DNA from: Tricholoma matsutake
Lineage: Eukaryota > Basidiomycota > Agaricomycetes > Agaricales > Tricholomataceae
Direction: 5' to 3'
DNA length: 64,000 nt
NCBI GenBank assembly: GCA_026075535.2
Contig: AP026550.1
Coordinates: forward strand, 7,006,001 to 7,070,000
Shown: positions 34,006 to 44,417 of the stretch, in pieces
Layout of the letters: every line of letters begins with the position of its first letter
How positions within the stretch are numbered: the stretch's first letter is position 1
The notes under the pieces: generated by a model
Seen by the model: only the letters and a program-made list of their open reading frames with translations
What the model was told of the DNA's origin: nothing
Database searches by the model: none
Program-made: the position numbers and the translations under genes

Positions 34006-35008
34006 ATGTCCCCCCCAGCAGTCTCCACACAGATCAAAATGGCCACGATGAAGGCCCAACACAAACAGAGGGAGCAGGCACTGAGGGAGCAGATGGAAAA
34101 GGAGATGAAGGAGCTGGAGGAAGTGGCGAGGGAGGAGGAATGCTGGGTGCAGGAGGTGCAAAAGGCAGCAGAGGAGGCTGCAAAGGCTGAGGAGGCGCGC
34201 CAGGCAGAGGCGCAGAAAAAAGAGGCATTGGCCACAAAACGAGTGGAGAAGAAGCAGGCAGCTGCGGCTGTGGGTTTAGAGGATGAGGCCGAGGGGAGCA
34301 AGTCCCCAAAGAAAAAGAAAGTTGCCAAGTCGAAGGCGCAAGTGGGGTCAGAGGAGTCAGAGGGTCTGGTGTGGGTGCAGGCCACATTGCCCTGCAAAAG
34401 GTGTGTACTTGTTTCCTTTCTCAGTCTTCTCTTACTGATAAGTGTGGCCTAGATGCAAATATCAGAAGATTGCTTGTTTCAAGATGGGTGCAAGGGGACA
34501 CATGTGCCACAACTGCACGTGCGTCAAACATAAGTGCGAGGAGGTAGTGTGGGAGGGGCAGGAGGCCCCTGCAGCAAAACTGGTGGGAACTACAGTGGGA
34601 ACGATGGGGATTAGCGGGGAAAACCTGGAAGTAATGCAGCAGCTGATGAAGCTGATAAGGAAGGGGTTTGCTGAGGTGGCTACTGCGGTGCGGGAGTTGA
34701 TGGGGGAGATCCGGGATGCTTTGGACCCAGAGTGGGTGGAGGAAGAAAGCACTGGGGAGGAGAGCGACGAGGGTGACGAAGAGGTGGAGTGGGCAGTGCA
34801 AGAGTCCTGGTGGGAAAGACGTGGGATCCGCAAGTCTGGAGATGACTGGGTGGCCTTCCAGAGGTATCTGGAGAAAAGGCGGGCGGATGATGGGGAGGAG
34901 AGTGAGAGTGGAGATGAGGAGGGTGAAGAGAAGGACAAGGGCGGAGAAGAGGGCAAAGTTGGGGGAGAGGGTGATGAAGACGGAGAGGGAGAAGCAGAGG
35001 TAGTGTAG
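34006..35008 (+). CDS. Antisense accessory protein of gypsy element 3 with Zn(2)Cys(6)-like cluster
   Basis: Two exons (34006-34400 and 34453-35008) with a GTGTGT...CCTAG intron of 52 bp give 316 residues with no stops. The N-terminal half is an Ala/Glu/Lys coiled coil (QREQALREQMEKEMKELEEV). The intron falls inside a cysteine cluster that reads C-x2-C-x6-C-x9-C-x2-C-x6-C when spliced (CKRCKYQKIAC ... CHNCTCVKHKC), the spacing of GAL4-type binuclear zinc clusters. A leucine/methionine-rich helix (LEVMQQLMKLIRKGFAEVAT) and an acidic Glu/Gly tail follow. It is convergent with pol, whose stop is at 35097. I infer a nucleic-acid or chromatin-binding role; none is proven. It remains open while pol has several breaks. 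Confidence 0.75.
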
Positions 35009-35096
35009 GGATCTGGTCGGATCCAAAAAACTTCTTTTTTTTCAATGAATTTTGTTTCTGAGTTCAGACTGAGTGAATAAGTAACATGAATAGACT

Positions 35097-38000
35097 TTAA
35101 GCGGGTAATGGTCCGGGTTTCTGCAGGTAGCGGGTGTGAAAATCTGCAAGGAGTTCTTGGACGTGGTCAAGCTCCATAACAGGTAGCCAGGAGGTCTCCT
35201 CATCGGTTCCCTGGTAGTCTTCCCATCAGACGAGGTAGAGAATCTTGCATTGACGTCGATTATCAACCTTGGAGTCGAGGACTTCAGCAATCTCATATTC
35301 GAGCTCATCATTGATAGTGATGGGAGGAGGTGGGGGTTGTATCCAATTCAGAATGGTGTTCGGGGAGTGTTTCTCTAGTTGAGAGACATGGAAGACAGGG
35401 TGGATTGCCCACATGTGGTCTGGAAGCCGCAGGGTGACTGAGTGAGTACCCGGGCAGGTGATGATTTTGAAAGGACCATGGTTCTTTTCAGAAAGTTTCT
35501 TGGAAGGATGAGTGGTGCAGATATTTTCCGCAGTGATGTAGGCAGAGTCACCAATGTTGAAGTCGGGTGCGGGTGCCCTATGTTTATCTGCAGGGCCTTG
35601 ATAATGCTCTTGAGCAGCCGCAAGCTGTTTCCAAAGTTCCTGATGAAGGTCGTCTAAGTCGATGACGAACTAGCGGGCGCGGTGTGAGGCTAAGTCGCAT
35701 TTGGGGAAGATGGAAATGTTCAGGTGATAGCCTTTGTTGGCAAAGAAAGGAGATATGCCTGTAGAGGCGGAGGGAGCATTGTTGTAGGCAAATTCACCCA
35801 AGGGTAAGAGGTGAGACCAGTCATCCTGCTGATAATTGCAGAAGATCTGGAGGTACTGCTCCAAGGTCTGATTAAGTCATTCTGTCTGACCATCACCTTG
35901 TGGGTGATAACCGGAAGTGAAGTGGATCCACATGTCGAGTGCTTTTCCGAGGGAGCAGAAGAAATGGGAGACGAACTCGGATCTCCGGTCGCAAGTGATG
36001 TGCAATGGAACACCATGCTTGGAGAAGATGTGGAGGACGAACAGGTTGGCTAGTTCTTGGGCTGTGATTTCATTGACAGTTGGGATGAAGATGCCTTGCT
36101 TGGTGAGGCGGTCAACGATGACCAGGATAGCAGTGTGACCGTTGGAGTCGGGTAGTTGCTCAATGAAGTCCATGGAGATGGAGTTCCAAGGTCGTTCCAG
36201 AACCGGAAGTTGCTTTAGGAACCCATAGGGCTTGTGTCGAGGCGATTTGGATCGCTTGCAAGTGGTACAGGATTTGCAGAATTCCTGCACAAAGGTGCAG
36301 AGGTTTGGCCAGACATATTCCCAGTGGACAAGCTGCTGGGTTTTGTTTTGTCCGAAGTGGCCAGAGAGGATATGATTGTGTTTGTATTGAAGGACTTTGA
36401 GGTGGAGATCTGCAACGTCTGGAACATAAATCCAGTCGAAGTGGCAGAGAAGACCTGCCTCGTCTATGGTCCAGTTGGGGTCAACAGGTGTCGGAAGATG
36501 TGTGGATGATAAGGGGTCAAGGGGTAGGGAGGTGCGGATGTCATTGTGAAGTTTCTCAACATCCATGATTACTGCTTGTTGAAGGATGGGTGTGGCAAAA
36601 TAGGTGGCTCGAAGGGAAGAGGTGAGCTGTTCTTGTGTGAATACAGGTGAAGTCACTATTTCCCCCTTTGCGGTAGACATCCCATTGTCTAGTGAGTGCA
36701 TCTGGCTTGGCCCCTAATTTTCTGGGGTGGAAGCAGATGACGAGATTGAACTGGGAAAGGTATTCAGACCAATGGGCCTGGCAGTGGGTGAGCAACTTAG
36801 TAGTGCTGAAGTACTCCAGATTTTTGTGGTCAGTGACCACATCAACCGGGTTTGCGGAACCCTCGAAGTACTGCTGCCAGTGTTTGAAGGCTTCAAAGAT
36901 GGCCAAGAGTTCCTTGTCATGGGTGTCATAATTTAGTTCAGCAGGATTAAAGGAGTGGGAATGAAAAGCGACCAGATGGATTTCTCCATCCATAGTGTAA
37001 ACCAAAAGGATTGCCGCTAGGGCATAGTCAGAAGTGTCGGTTTCAAGTACCATTTGTGAGTCAGGTACCCATTGGGTTAAGATGGGGGCGTGAGTGAATT
37101 CTTGTTTGAACTTTTCAAAAACATCGCGGCACTTCTTGTTGAAGTCCCAGGGTGTGGATTTCCGCATCAAGTGGGTGAGTGGAATGACAATGTCTGAATA
37201 GCCATTAATGAAGCGGCGGTAAAAATTGCAGAAGCCTAAGAAGGATTGTATATCCTTAACTTTCCTAGGCTCGGGCCAGTCAAGCATGGTTTTGACTTTA
37301 TCCTCAGACATCCGGAGTCCATCCGGTGAAAGGATGAAACCTAAATATTCAACGGTGTCTTTGTGGAACTCACATTTCTGTGGAGAGGTGTAAAGTCCAT
37401 TTTTCCAGAGATGGCGGAGGACTTCTTTAACGTGAGCCCCGTGCTGGGACTTGTCATCTGAATAGATCAGGATGTCATCGAGGTATACAATGACACACAC
37501 ATCCAGCATGTCGCTGAAGATGTCATTCATAAACCACTGGAAGGCTGCGGGTGCATTAGTGAGTCCAAAGGGAACCACTAACCACTCGAAGGATCCATAG
37601 CGGGTGCAGAAAGTGGTTTTCCACTCATCACCATCAGCAATGCGGACTAGGTGATAAGCGTGCCGCGTCTATCTTGGTGAACAAGTGGGCTTTTTGGGGG
37701 GAGTCAAGGAGGTCGGAAATGAGAGGAAGTGGGTAGCAGTCTTTCTTTGTAAGACAGTTGAGTCCTCGGTAGTCGACACAAAGTCAGAGACTACTGTCCT
37801 TCTTCTTGACAAAGAGAATCGGAGCACCATGTGGAGACTTGGATGGGCAGATGAAACCTGAGTGGACATTTTCGTCAATGAAGACTTGTAAGGCTTCTAA
37901 TTCAGAGGGAGAGAGAGAATACATGCAGCCCAGAGGTGGAGGAGTGTTGTCTTCTGTCTCTATCTTGAGGTCATAAGACTGGTGCGGAGGAAGGGTGTCT

Positions 38001-38757
38001 GCTTTAGTCTTATTAAAGACATCAGCAAATTTGTGATACTCAGGCGGAATATTGGAAAGGTCAGATGGGTTAGCAGATTGGGCAGAGTGGGTGGATAACC
38101 CTTCTGGAGCGAAGGTCATCTGAAGAGCTACTGCCCCAGGAAGTTTGCTAGCATGCGCATAAGCGGCAGCGTTGATGAAAGAGATGTTGGGGGGTGTAAA
38201 CTTGGGAGGAATGGTGGGTTCGGAAAGTGCGGAGGAGTCGAGGATTTCTACTGGAAGGTTTGGGGGCAAAGGTGACATCAGGGGTGCTGGACCTCTATGA
38301 TCTGCAGAGCAGAAAGTGAGTTGGCTTGAAGACCAGTCAATCAATGGATTGTATTGCTTCAGCCAGTTATGACTGAGTATGGCAGAACAGGAAGAGTTGA
38401 GCGAGGTTACATAGAATGACAAATTGAACACTTCACCGGCAGGAAATGTGATCAGAAGTTTGACGACCTGAGTTATGGTGGAGTTGCAAGATCCATCAAA
38501 GAGTCATAATCCAATTGGGTTAATGGATTCTGTGCTGAGTTGGTTATTCAATATGAAAGAGGAGTCAAGGAAGCAATGGGAGGAGCCAGAGTCGATAAGG
38601 GTTCGGAAAGGGGCAGAAGAGTTGGGAAAGGTTAAAAGAATGGTTAGGGAGTCAGGGTTGGAAAGAGCGGATGCATTGAGATGAACATAGGCAGCCAAGT
38701 GGGTAAGGTCAATGCAACCCCCAGCCCCAATGGCTGTTTCCTGAGGGTTGCAGACTA
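35097..38757 (-). pseudogene. pol of gypsy element 3 (PR-RT-RH-IN-chromodomain), few lesions
   Basis: The frame opens -1 to gag at 38757. PR: FRTLIDSGSSHCFLD. RT: GAPILFVKKKDSSL, then a TGA (about 37784) before LCVDYRGLN, a small frameshift near 37660 (FTKIDA...), MVPFGLTNAPAAFQWFMNDI and the intact catalytic VYLDDILIYSDD. RNase H: LETDTSDYALAAIL and DHKNLEYFSTTK. Integrase: HFGQNKTQQL ... CKSCTTCKRSK, then ISMDFIEQLPDSNG, THCDR-like ITCDRRSEFVSHFF and GYHPQGDGQTE-stop (35875). Chromodomain: YEIAEVLDSKVDNRRQCKIL, a stop near 35226, WEDYQGTDEETSWLP. Stops are also at 38501 and near 35670. Most lesions are TGA at expected Arg codons. Confidence 0.9.
36656..36667 (-). promoter_or_regulatory. Candidate central polypurine tract of gypsy element 3
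   Basis: The minus strand reads AAGGGGGAAATA, identical to 12 bases of the 3' polypurine tract. It sits between RNase H and the integrase zinc region, the same relative place as in element 2. The priming function is inferred. Confidence 0.45.
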
Positions 38758-38765
38758 TTTTTCCG
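38755..38765 (-). promoter_or_regulatory. Candidate -1 frameshift site at the gag-pol junction of element 3
   Basis: The minus strand reads CGGAAAAATAG, an A5 run directly before the gag stop. A one-base backward slip enters the protease frame, which is open from this point. A downstream RNA structure was not evaluated. Confidence 0.5.
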
Positions 38766-40146
38766 AGTCCGTAGTGTCGGGAACAACAACGGAGGCACGG
38801 GCTTTTGCAGCTTTGGATTTCAGGCAGTTTCCTGCTATGTGCCCTTCCTCACTGCAGTAGAGACAAAGTCGTTCTCTCATGCGATGTTCTCGTTCCTCCC
38901 CAGTAAGCTTGCCATTCTTCCCCAACTTATCAGAGATGGACGACTTGGGCTTGTCTCGGGGAGTGTTCCTTGTTGCGGAAGACTGCTGGTTGGAGGTATT
39001 ACTGTGGGTGGAGTTTGAAGAGGCTTGGTTTGTCGACGGGGAAGGACTTTTGGAAGAGTCCTTCCAACTAGAGTTAGTGACATTACTGGAATTCTTTGTT
39101 TCAAAATTGGATTCATCTTCCTGCATCCAGTAGATGTCGTCGCTGTCCTGCACTTTCAAATGCAGTTCTGCAAGAGTGTTGGGTTTACCACCCCGGAGAA
39201 CTTCTATGCGAAGCCAGAGTGGAAGGCCGTGGAAATAGCGGTCACGAAGGGCTGCTTCGTTCCAATTGACCCTAGAAGCTAATTTCCAGAAGTCAACATT
39301 ATATTTCATGATACAACCACCTTTCTTCATTGTTAAGTCAGATAGAGCTTTTTCCGCATCTCCGACTGGGTCATGCAGGCCGAAGTTACTTTCCAGCTCG
39401 GCGAGGAAAGCTTTGTAGTCCCACATCCAGTGTGCAGAATCTGTTGGGTCATTAAGACCAGGCTCAAACCAACTGAGAGCTGATCCTTTAAGATAAGAAA
39501 GGATAAATATGATCTTCTTCTCATCAGAGGAAAATACATGCGGATGGTCGCGGAAATGAAGATTGCAGGAGACTAGGAAGTCTCTAAGTTTCTTTGGATT
39601 GGTGCTGTTGAAAGTGTCGGGGTCATGAACTTTGATTTTCTCAGTCTTGGGTGCATTATTTTGATGAAGGGTGCAGATACTCTCTGAGAGGTTGTAATGG
39701 ACATCTATGAACCTATCCCCTGGGTCAGGGTTTTCCCCCGCAGGAGGTTGATCCTCAGGATCATTGGGATCGGGGTCACCCCCAGGGCCATCAGGACCAC
39801 TAGGGTCGTCGGGTCCGCTGGGGGGTCTGTCCTCTAGACCAGGATCTTCCAACCTGAAGGGTTCAGGCTGGTTGATGCCCCCTACATACTCAAGGGGAGT
39901 TCTTGATCGAAAACCTTCCGAGGTGGCAGAAGGGTGCGAGGCATGAGTGGACATGAGATTGGCACTGATTGAAGGGGCTCCTGAGGCGATTTGATGGAAT
40001 ATGTTTGAGGGCCTGGAAGACACTCCAAAAGTAGTGGCAGGATGAGGGTTGGAAAGGGTGGATCGCTGGATTGCAGAGATCCCTGGGATAGTACCAGCGC
40101 ACTGAGAGTTTCTGGTTGTGCGCTGGCGAGTTTTGGTTGGGGTCAT
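38755..40146 (-). CDS. gag polyprotein of gypsy element 3, intact
   Basis: 463 residues from an ATG at 40146 to TAG at 38755-38757. The N-terminal part is Ser/Thr/Pro-rich, followed by a Pro/Asp/Gly-rich stretch (GPDDPSGPDGPGGDPDPNDP). A retrotransposon capsid-like domain follows (FILSYLKGSALSWFEPGLND ... WKLASRVNWNEAALRDRYFH), then a Ser/Asn-rich linker and one CCHC knuckle (CLYCSEEGHIAGNC). The last codons before the stop are GGAAAAATAG, and pol opens in -1 exactly there. Gag should package the element RNA. Confidence 0.88.
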   Translation of the reverse strand: MTPTKTRQRTTRNSQCAGTIPGISAIQRSTLSNPHPATTFGVSSRPSNIFHQIASGAPSISANLMSTHASHPSATSEGFRSRTPLEYVGGINQPEPFRLEDPGLEDRPPSGPDDPSGPDGPGGDPDPNDPEDQPPAGENPDPGDRFIDVHYNLSESICTLHQNNAPKTEKIKVHDPDTFNSTNPKKLRDFLVSCNLHFRDHPHVFSSDEKKIIFILSYLKGSALSWFEPGLNDPTDSAHWMWDYKAFLAELESNFGLHDPVGDAEKALSDLTMKKGGCIMKYNVDFWKLASRVNWNEAALRDRYFHGLPLWLRIEVLRGGKPNTLAELHLKVQDSDDIYWMQEDESNFETKNSSNVTNSSWKDSSKSPSPSTNQASSNSTHSNTSNQQSSATRNTPRDKPKSSISDKLGKNGKLTGEEREHRMRERLCLYCSEEGHIAGNCLKSKAAKARASVVVPDTTDSEK

Positions 40147-40186
40147 AGGAGGAAAAGAGATGAGTGAAGTGTGAGTTCATATATAC

Positions 40187-40891
40187 TGTTAAGAACTGAT
40201 CCTAGAGTGTGCGTTGGAATTCAATCGGACACCGCAGGTGATAATAGCGGGAGTTGTCGGGTCAATGCGGATTCTGCAGGAGGGGAAACGGAAAGGACTT
40301 GGCTTCAGCTTGTAAGAAGCTGTGCCCTTCACCTCGTCTGGTGTCCTAATTTCAAGTTGAAAGTTTAGAGGTAGGAGCGGGAAAGTGCAGGTAAACACGG
40401 GGAGGAGTATGGAGGGACTTAGGTTAAGTTCAGGTGAGGTTAGAACTTCAGAGGGAGACTAGAGGTCGAGTCAAATGGAGTTCAGACTCTTAGAGAACTG
40501 AGGTTGGAGTAGAAGGAGGTTTAGATTGGCAGGATAAAGTCGAGTCTATGTCGATATACAAACTGAGGAATACAAGGCAAAACTAACTAAGCTTAAATAC
40601 TGTAGTCCGGAATAATGCAGAACAGGAACAAAGATTGCGGCAGTGTCTCGACTGCATAGATAAATTATCTAGCAGGAGCCGCACAGGAATCCGTAGTTGA
40701 ATTTGCAATAGAGATGGCAGCCTTGGGAAGGCAGCCGTGGATGCTGTACAAGGCGGCCTGGTGCACAGCAGTGTGGGCAGTGCAAGGCAGCTGGGAACAA
40801 AATCAGAAGGAGTAGACAAATGTTGGGTTCGACATGTGGGAAAGAGTCGGACGGATGTGGGTTCTGATCGGGCGAGGAATGGTTCTTGACA
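40187..40891 (-). repeat. 5' LTR of gypsy element 3
   Basis: 705 bp from TGTTAAGAACTG to GGTTCTTGACA on the plus strand, followed by the GTTCA duplication. Differences from the 3' copy are almost all CpG versus TpG or CpA. Confidence 0.93.
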
Positions 40892-41150
40892 GTTCAGAAG
40901 CAAATGGGAAGTGAAGAGCAGGTGGGACCTTGAAAGAAGTTGATGAGACTGAGTTGGAAGATGAGGTAGAAGAGACAGATGAGGAATCCAGGTTTTGGAG
41001 AACTTGAACTGTAATTGTACAAATTCCTATGGTATTTCAGATGTATTTCAAAGTAATATTTATTGGTGTAAAACCATTTCCTGATTAAAAGAAGCAGTCT
41101 TAAGTACAAATTTTACTCAGTATAATAAATAGATAACATCATGTGTGCCA

Positions 41151-41525
41151 ACTAGTGTTGCCATGACTTCAAGTCGGACTTTTTGATTGCTGTATATCTC
41201 TGCAAGCATGTCATCATAGGATGTAAACTAATTGACGCAGGGTACATATTTATTGCTGCTATCAACAAATCCAAAAATTATGTAAATTGGATCACTATAT
41301 CTTGAGTTATTGACCGACTAAAATTCCGACTTTGTACATCAAAAAGCTGGAATTTTAGTCGGTCAATAACTCAAGATATAGCGATCTGATTTACATAATT
41401 TTTGGATTTGTTGATAGCAGTAATAAATATGTACCTTGCATCGATTAGTTTACATCCTACGATAATGTGCTTGCAGAGATATACAGCAATCAAAAAGTCC
41501 AACTTGAAGTCATGGCAACATTAGT
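41151..41525. repeat. Foldback element: about 180-bp inverted arms, short loop
   Basis: The left arm begins ACTAGTGTTGCCATGACTTC and the right arm ends with the complement. The centre near 41335-41350 holds about 20 unpaired bases. Differences between the arms are mainly CpG against TpG or CpA. GCCA lies on both sides (41147-41150 and 41526-41529), a possible 4-bp duplication. It lies inside the hAT element. Confidence 0.85.
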
Positions 41526-41779
41526 GCCAACTGCCAACAAGGCACTCCAGCAGGTAATTGACCTTGCTAAACCATTTTAATAGACCGTGGTACATATATT
41601 AGAGCATTTGAGAGCATAAAAAATAGTAGTATTCATATGGATACCCATGGATGATCCATGGATGCCACCCATATCCATGGACTTTAGTATGTCATCCATG
41701 GATATTCACCTGGATGGACCTGGGTCCATCCATGGTAGTCCCTATTAATAATGAGTAAGGTATTAATTATCCTTCCACA

Positions 41780-42476
41780 TCACTGGGAATCGGCAGGGGG
41801 ATCAGCCATAGCATCTGAGTGGGATGACAGCATAATTTCTGAGAACCTCCTTTCAAATGATTTCAACTTATTTTCAACCCTTTCCTTCAAAATGGCATAT
41901 GTTTTCAATGTTATATCTTGTTGTTTGAGCTTCTCCACCCCGGCCATGTACAGATGATGACTGGCATCCTTGTATGATGTGCCAAGCTGGTCTTGAAGGG
42001 CCTTCACTTCAGCATGGCAGCTCAACAACTCCCTGTCTGTCAAGTCCTGCAACAGGATGAACTAATGTAGAAACACAAATGAGGATGACACTTACTGGAT
42101 CGGCAGGTAGGGTGAGCTGGTTGTGGGCCACCAGGTAGTATGGCAGTGCAGTCATGTTGCCAGACTGCAAATTGATCATAATGTCAGTTGGGATAGACAA
42201 GACATGGGAGTGGATAGAGAAATGGGAGCGGCCAGGACACAGCAGTGGCCAGAGACATGGCAGCGGCCCTTAACTTCAACCTGATTTGAAATAAATGAAG
42301 CTTACCCCTCCATCCGCATTACCGACATCAAGTTCCAACTTCTGGTGATAGGCATTCATTGCCTGATGAGTGGTGGGAATCATAAAGTGGGGCACTAAAT
42401 AGTGGTGCCCATCATTGGCTCAGATAGGGACATAGCCATCTAGAACATTGCCTTGCATTTGCTGCTGGTCGCTCAT
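41780..42476 (-). pseudogene. Unknown coiled-coil protein, three exons, one stop
   Basis: Starts at the ATG of MSDQQQMQGNVLDGYVPI (42476). A TGA near 42420 interrupts it, then GHHYLVPHFMIPTTHQAMNA leads to a GTAAGC donor near 42305. Exon 2 includes PTDIMINLQSGNMTALPYYL and ends ADP at a GTAAGT. Exon 3 (about 42049-41780) encodes LTDRELLSCHAEVKALQDQL and LKERVENKLKSFERRFSEIM. The introns have good ends. I recall similar unnamed proteins in other Agaricomycetes but know no function. It is divergent from the next gene. Confidence 0.5.
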
Positions 42477-42670
42477 TGTGGATGGATAAATGTAACAGAG
42501 GTTATAATGTGCATCTAATCTAGTGATCAGATATCGATTGGATGTTATTTGTTTGGCCTTGATGAACACACGTGATGGTTGGTTTTCATTGTTCCAACTT
42601 TCATTGACTTTCAAACCCCATCACACCTGTCCCCGTCCCCATCCCCATCCCCATCCCCATCCCCATCCCC

Positions 42671-43439
42671 GCCCTGGCTCATCTCAACATAAACATTACA
42701 GCTCAACAAGTCCTCGGCCACATCAGCCAGATTGAGCAGGCTGTTCAAAATGGCCTTCAAACACAAAACATGAAGGCCATCATGAGGGAACAAAAATGGG
42801 CACTTGTAAGTAAAATACTATCAGGACGACAGTAGGACTAATATACTGTAGAACACATTATTTTCATGGCAATGACAGGATCTTGGGGAGGACTTGAAAG
42901 CGGCATTTGGTGCCAAGTCATTCTTGTGGGGTTTTTTGGTAGCATGGGGAAGTTCTGACAGAATGGGTGATGAGATTTTTACAGAAGGTCAGCTGCATGC
43001 AATGAAGAAATTGATGAGAAATGTGGGATTGCAGGAACCTCAGGGGTTTTGGCATCAGGAGTGGGAAGTGGAGCGGCCACTGGTCCTTCAAGATCAGGAG
43101 TGGGACCACAAGGACCGGGAGTGGCAGCTGGAGGTGGGGGTGCAGGAATGGGAGTGGAAGCAGGATGAGGGATGGGAGCAGGATGAGGGAGGGGAATGGG
43201 AGAGGGAATGGGAATGGGAGCGGGAATGGGAGCAGGAGTGGGAGCTCGAGGGGAGAGCAGGCAAAGGAAACCACAGGCACCAGCGGAGCCATCAGGATCC
43301 AGGTCATGCCAGCCAGAACATTGATGCCCAGATGCGCGCCCATCAGCACCACCCACCCCAACCACTCCAGCAAGACCAAGTGGGAGTGGCAGGACCAGGC
43401 GACTTCAGAGCAGCAGTGGGAGCTCTGGTGAGGATTTAG
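42671..43439 (+). CDS. Unknown protein with Trp/Glu-rich repeats, at least two exons
   Basis: Exon 42671-42805 (LAHLNINITAQQVLGHISQI ... KWAL) joins across a 73-bp GTAAGT...GACAG intron to 42879-43439. The second exon encodes DLGEDLKAAFGAKSF and QLHAMKKLMRNVGLQEPQGF. A low-complexity EWERE/EWEWERE repeat from a GGGAATGGGAGT-like hexamer tract follows. No known domain is seen. The 5' end runs into a CCCATC repeat (42630-42670) and is not defined. It may belong to the large KDZ-type region to the right. Confidence 0.4.
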
Positions 43440-43609
43440 AAAATGATGGGGAATCAGAGGGGATGGAAAGCAATGGAGATGGATTGTTGGAGTGAAAGGA
43501 GCGAAGGGAAGGTTGGTGACAACTGGCGCACAGGGCAGTAAGGCCCACTCCCTGCATACAATGCTTCCAGCTTTGGCAACAATGTCACAAACAGGTCAAC
43601 AGGAAGAAC

Positions 43610-44417
43610 TCATGTTTCTTCTGAGAGCCAGTCTGTCGTCAAAGCATCAACCAACAAATTGTAGTCTTCATCGTCAAGTGCTAAACCAGTAATAAGAGTG
43701 GCCCAACAAGGAGCTGGGTTGTGCTTGACAATTAGATTAAGAATGGGGACAATGTTGCCAAGGCCATGAGTGTTAATCAATTTAATCATAGCAGGGCCCA
43801 GTTTGGAGACGGCGGTAGGCTCTTTTTCTAACTTTGTCTTAGAGCCAAGGCATGGAAACAAATTCAGGGAAACATCTCGAGCGGCATTGTCAAACTCAGT
43901 CTCAGAAGATATGAGTGAGGCTTTGGCAGGGGCAGAGGATAAACCTTTATGCGTGGCGCGGTGTGAGCCAAGTTTTGTTGGTGATGAGGAAATGGTGTGC
44001 TGAGATAAGTGTGAAGATGGTGTAACTGAATGGGCATCATGCAGACTAGTCATTGGAGTCCCACAACTGCCAGTGGATGCTAATTGAGTGGCAGCCAGAT
44101 GCGACCCTTGCTTCCATAACATTGAGAAAGTGCATGTCAATTTGTTGTGCAAATTGGTAATCTCAATCTCCTTAGCTTTCTCCTGAGCTTTAGCCTGCTC
44201 CAACTGCACCTGAAGATCCACTAACTCTTCTGTAGCATCAATCAGTGCCAGCTCTGTGGAGTCCAGATCATCTGATGTAAAATATAGATCACTGCCCTGG
44301 GAGGCTGGCAGTTGATCAGCAGCAGCCGATGAACCTGTTGAAGCAGTAGTAGCACCTGACACTACCAAAACCTCAGGCTGGGCAGTGCAAAGAAGGGGAA
44401 GTGAGCCATAAGGATGC
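43610..44417 (-). CDS. Unknown protein with coiled coil, 5' part cut by an LTR
   Basis: The frame is open across the LTR boundary, so its apparent ATG (44479) lies in LTR sequence and is not the native start. Native sequence includes TELALIDATEELVDLQVQLE QAKAQEKAKEIEITNLHNKL (coiled coil), a Ser/Thr/His-rich linker, and a C-terminus with MIKLINTHGLGNIVPILNLI and DEDYNLLVDALTTDWLSEET. I do not recognise it. Upstream exons would lie beyond the LTR and gypsy element 4. Confidence 0.45.

Larger units (their letters stand above)
33176..40891 (-). mobile_element. Gypsy element 3: complete chromodomain LTR retrotransposon
   Basis: Two LTRs (694 and 705 bp) with TGTTAAGAAC/GTTCTTGACA ends lie between identical 5-bp duplications GTTCA (33171-33175 and 40892-40896). 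On the minus strand the order is gag, PR-RT-RH-IN-chromodomain. A plus-strand accessory gene lies between pol and the 3' LTR. The LTR copies differ almost only at CpG sites. It is inserted in a hAT transposase gene. Confidence 0.95.
31556..41747 (+). mobile_element. hAT transposon carrying a nested complete gypsy element
   Basis: An exact 8-bp duplication ATAATGAG (31548-31555 and 41748-41755) flanks termini TAGGGACTACCATGGATGG and the complement TAATAGGGACTACCATGG. Without gypsy element 3 and its extra GTTCA the unit is about 2.47 kb. It contains a hAT transposase C-terminus (32889-33175, continuing after 40891), CCATGG-rich subterminal sequence at both ends, a tandem repeat and a foldback repeat. 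Confidence 0.85.

Noticed and set aside
34421..35045. Minus-strand Pro/Ser/Leu-rich frames opposite the element 3 accessory gene
   Set aside because: They are shadows of the Glu/Gly/Lys-rich coding strand; the plus-strand reading has splice sites and a cysteine cluster.
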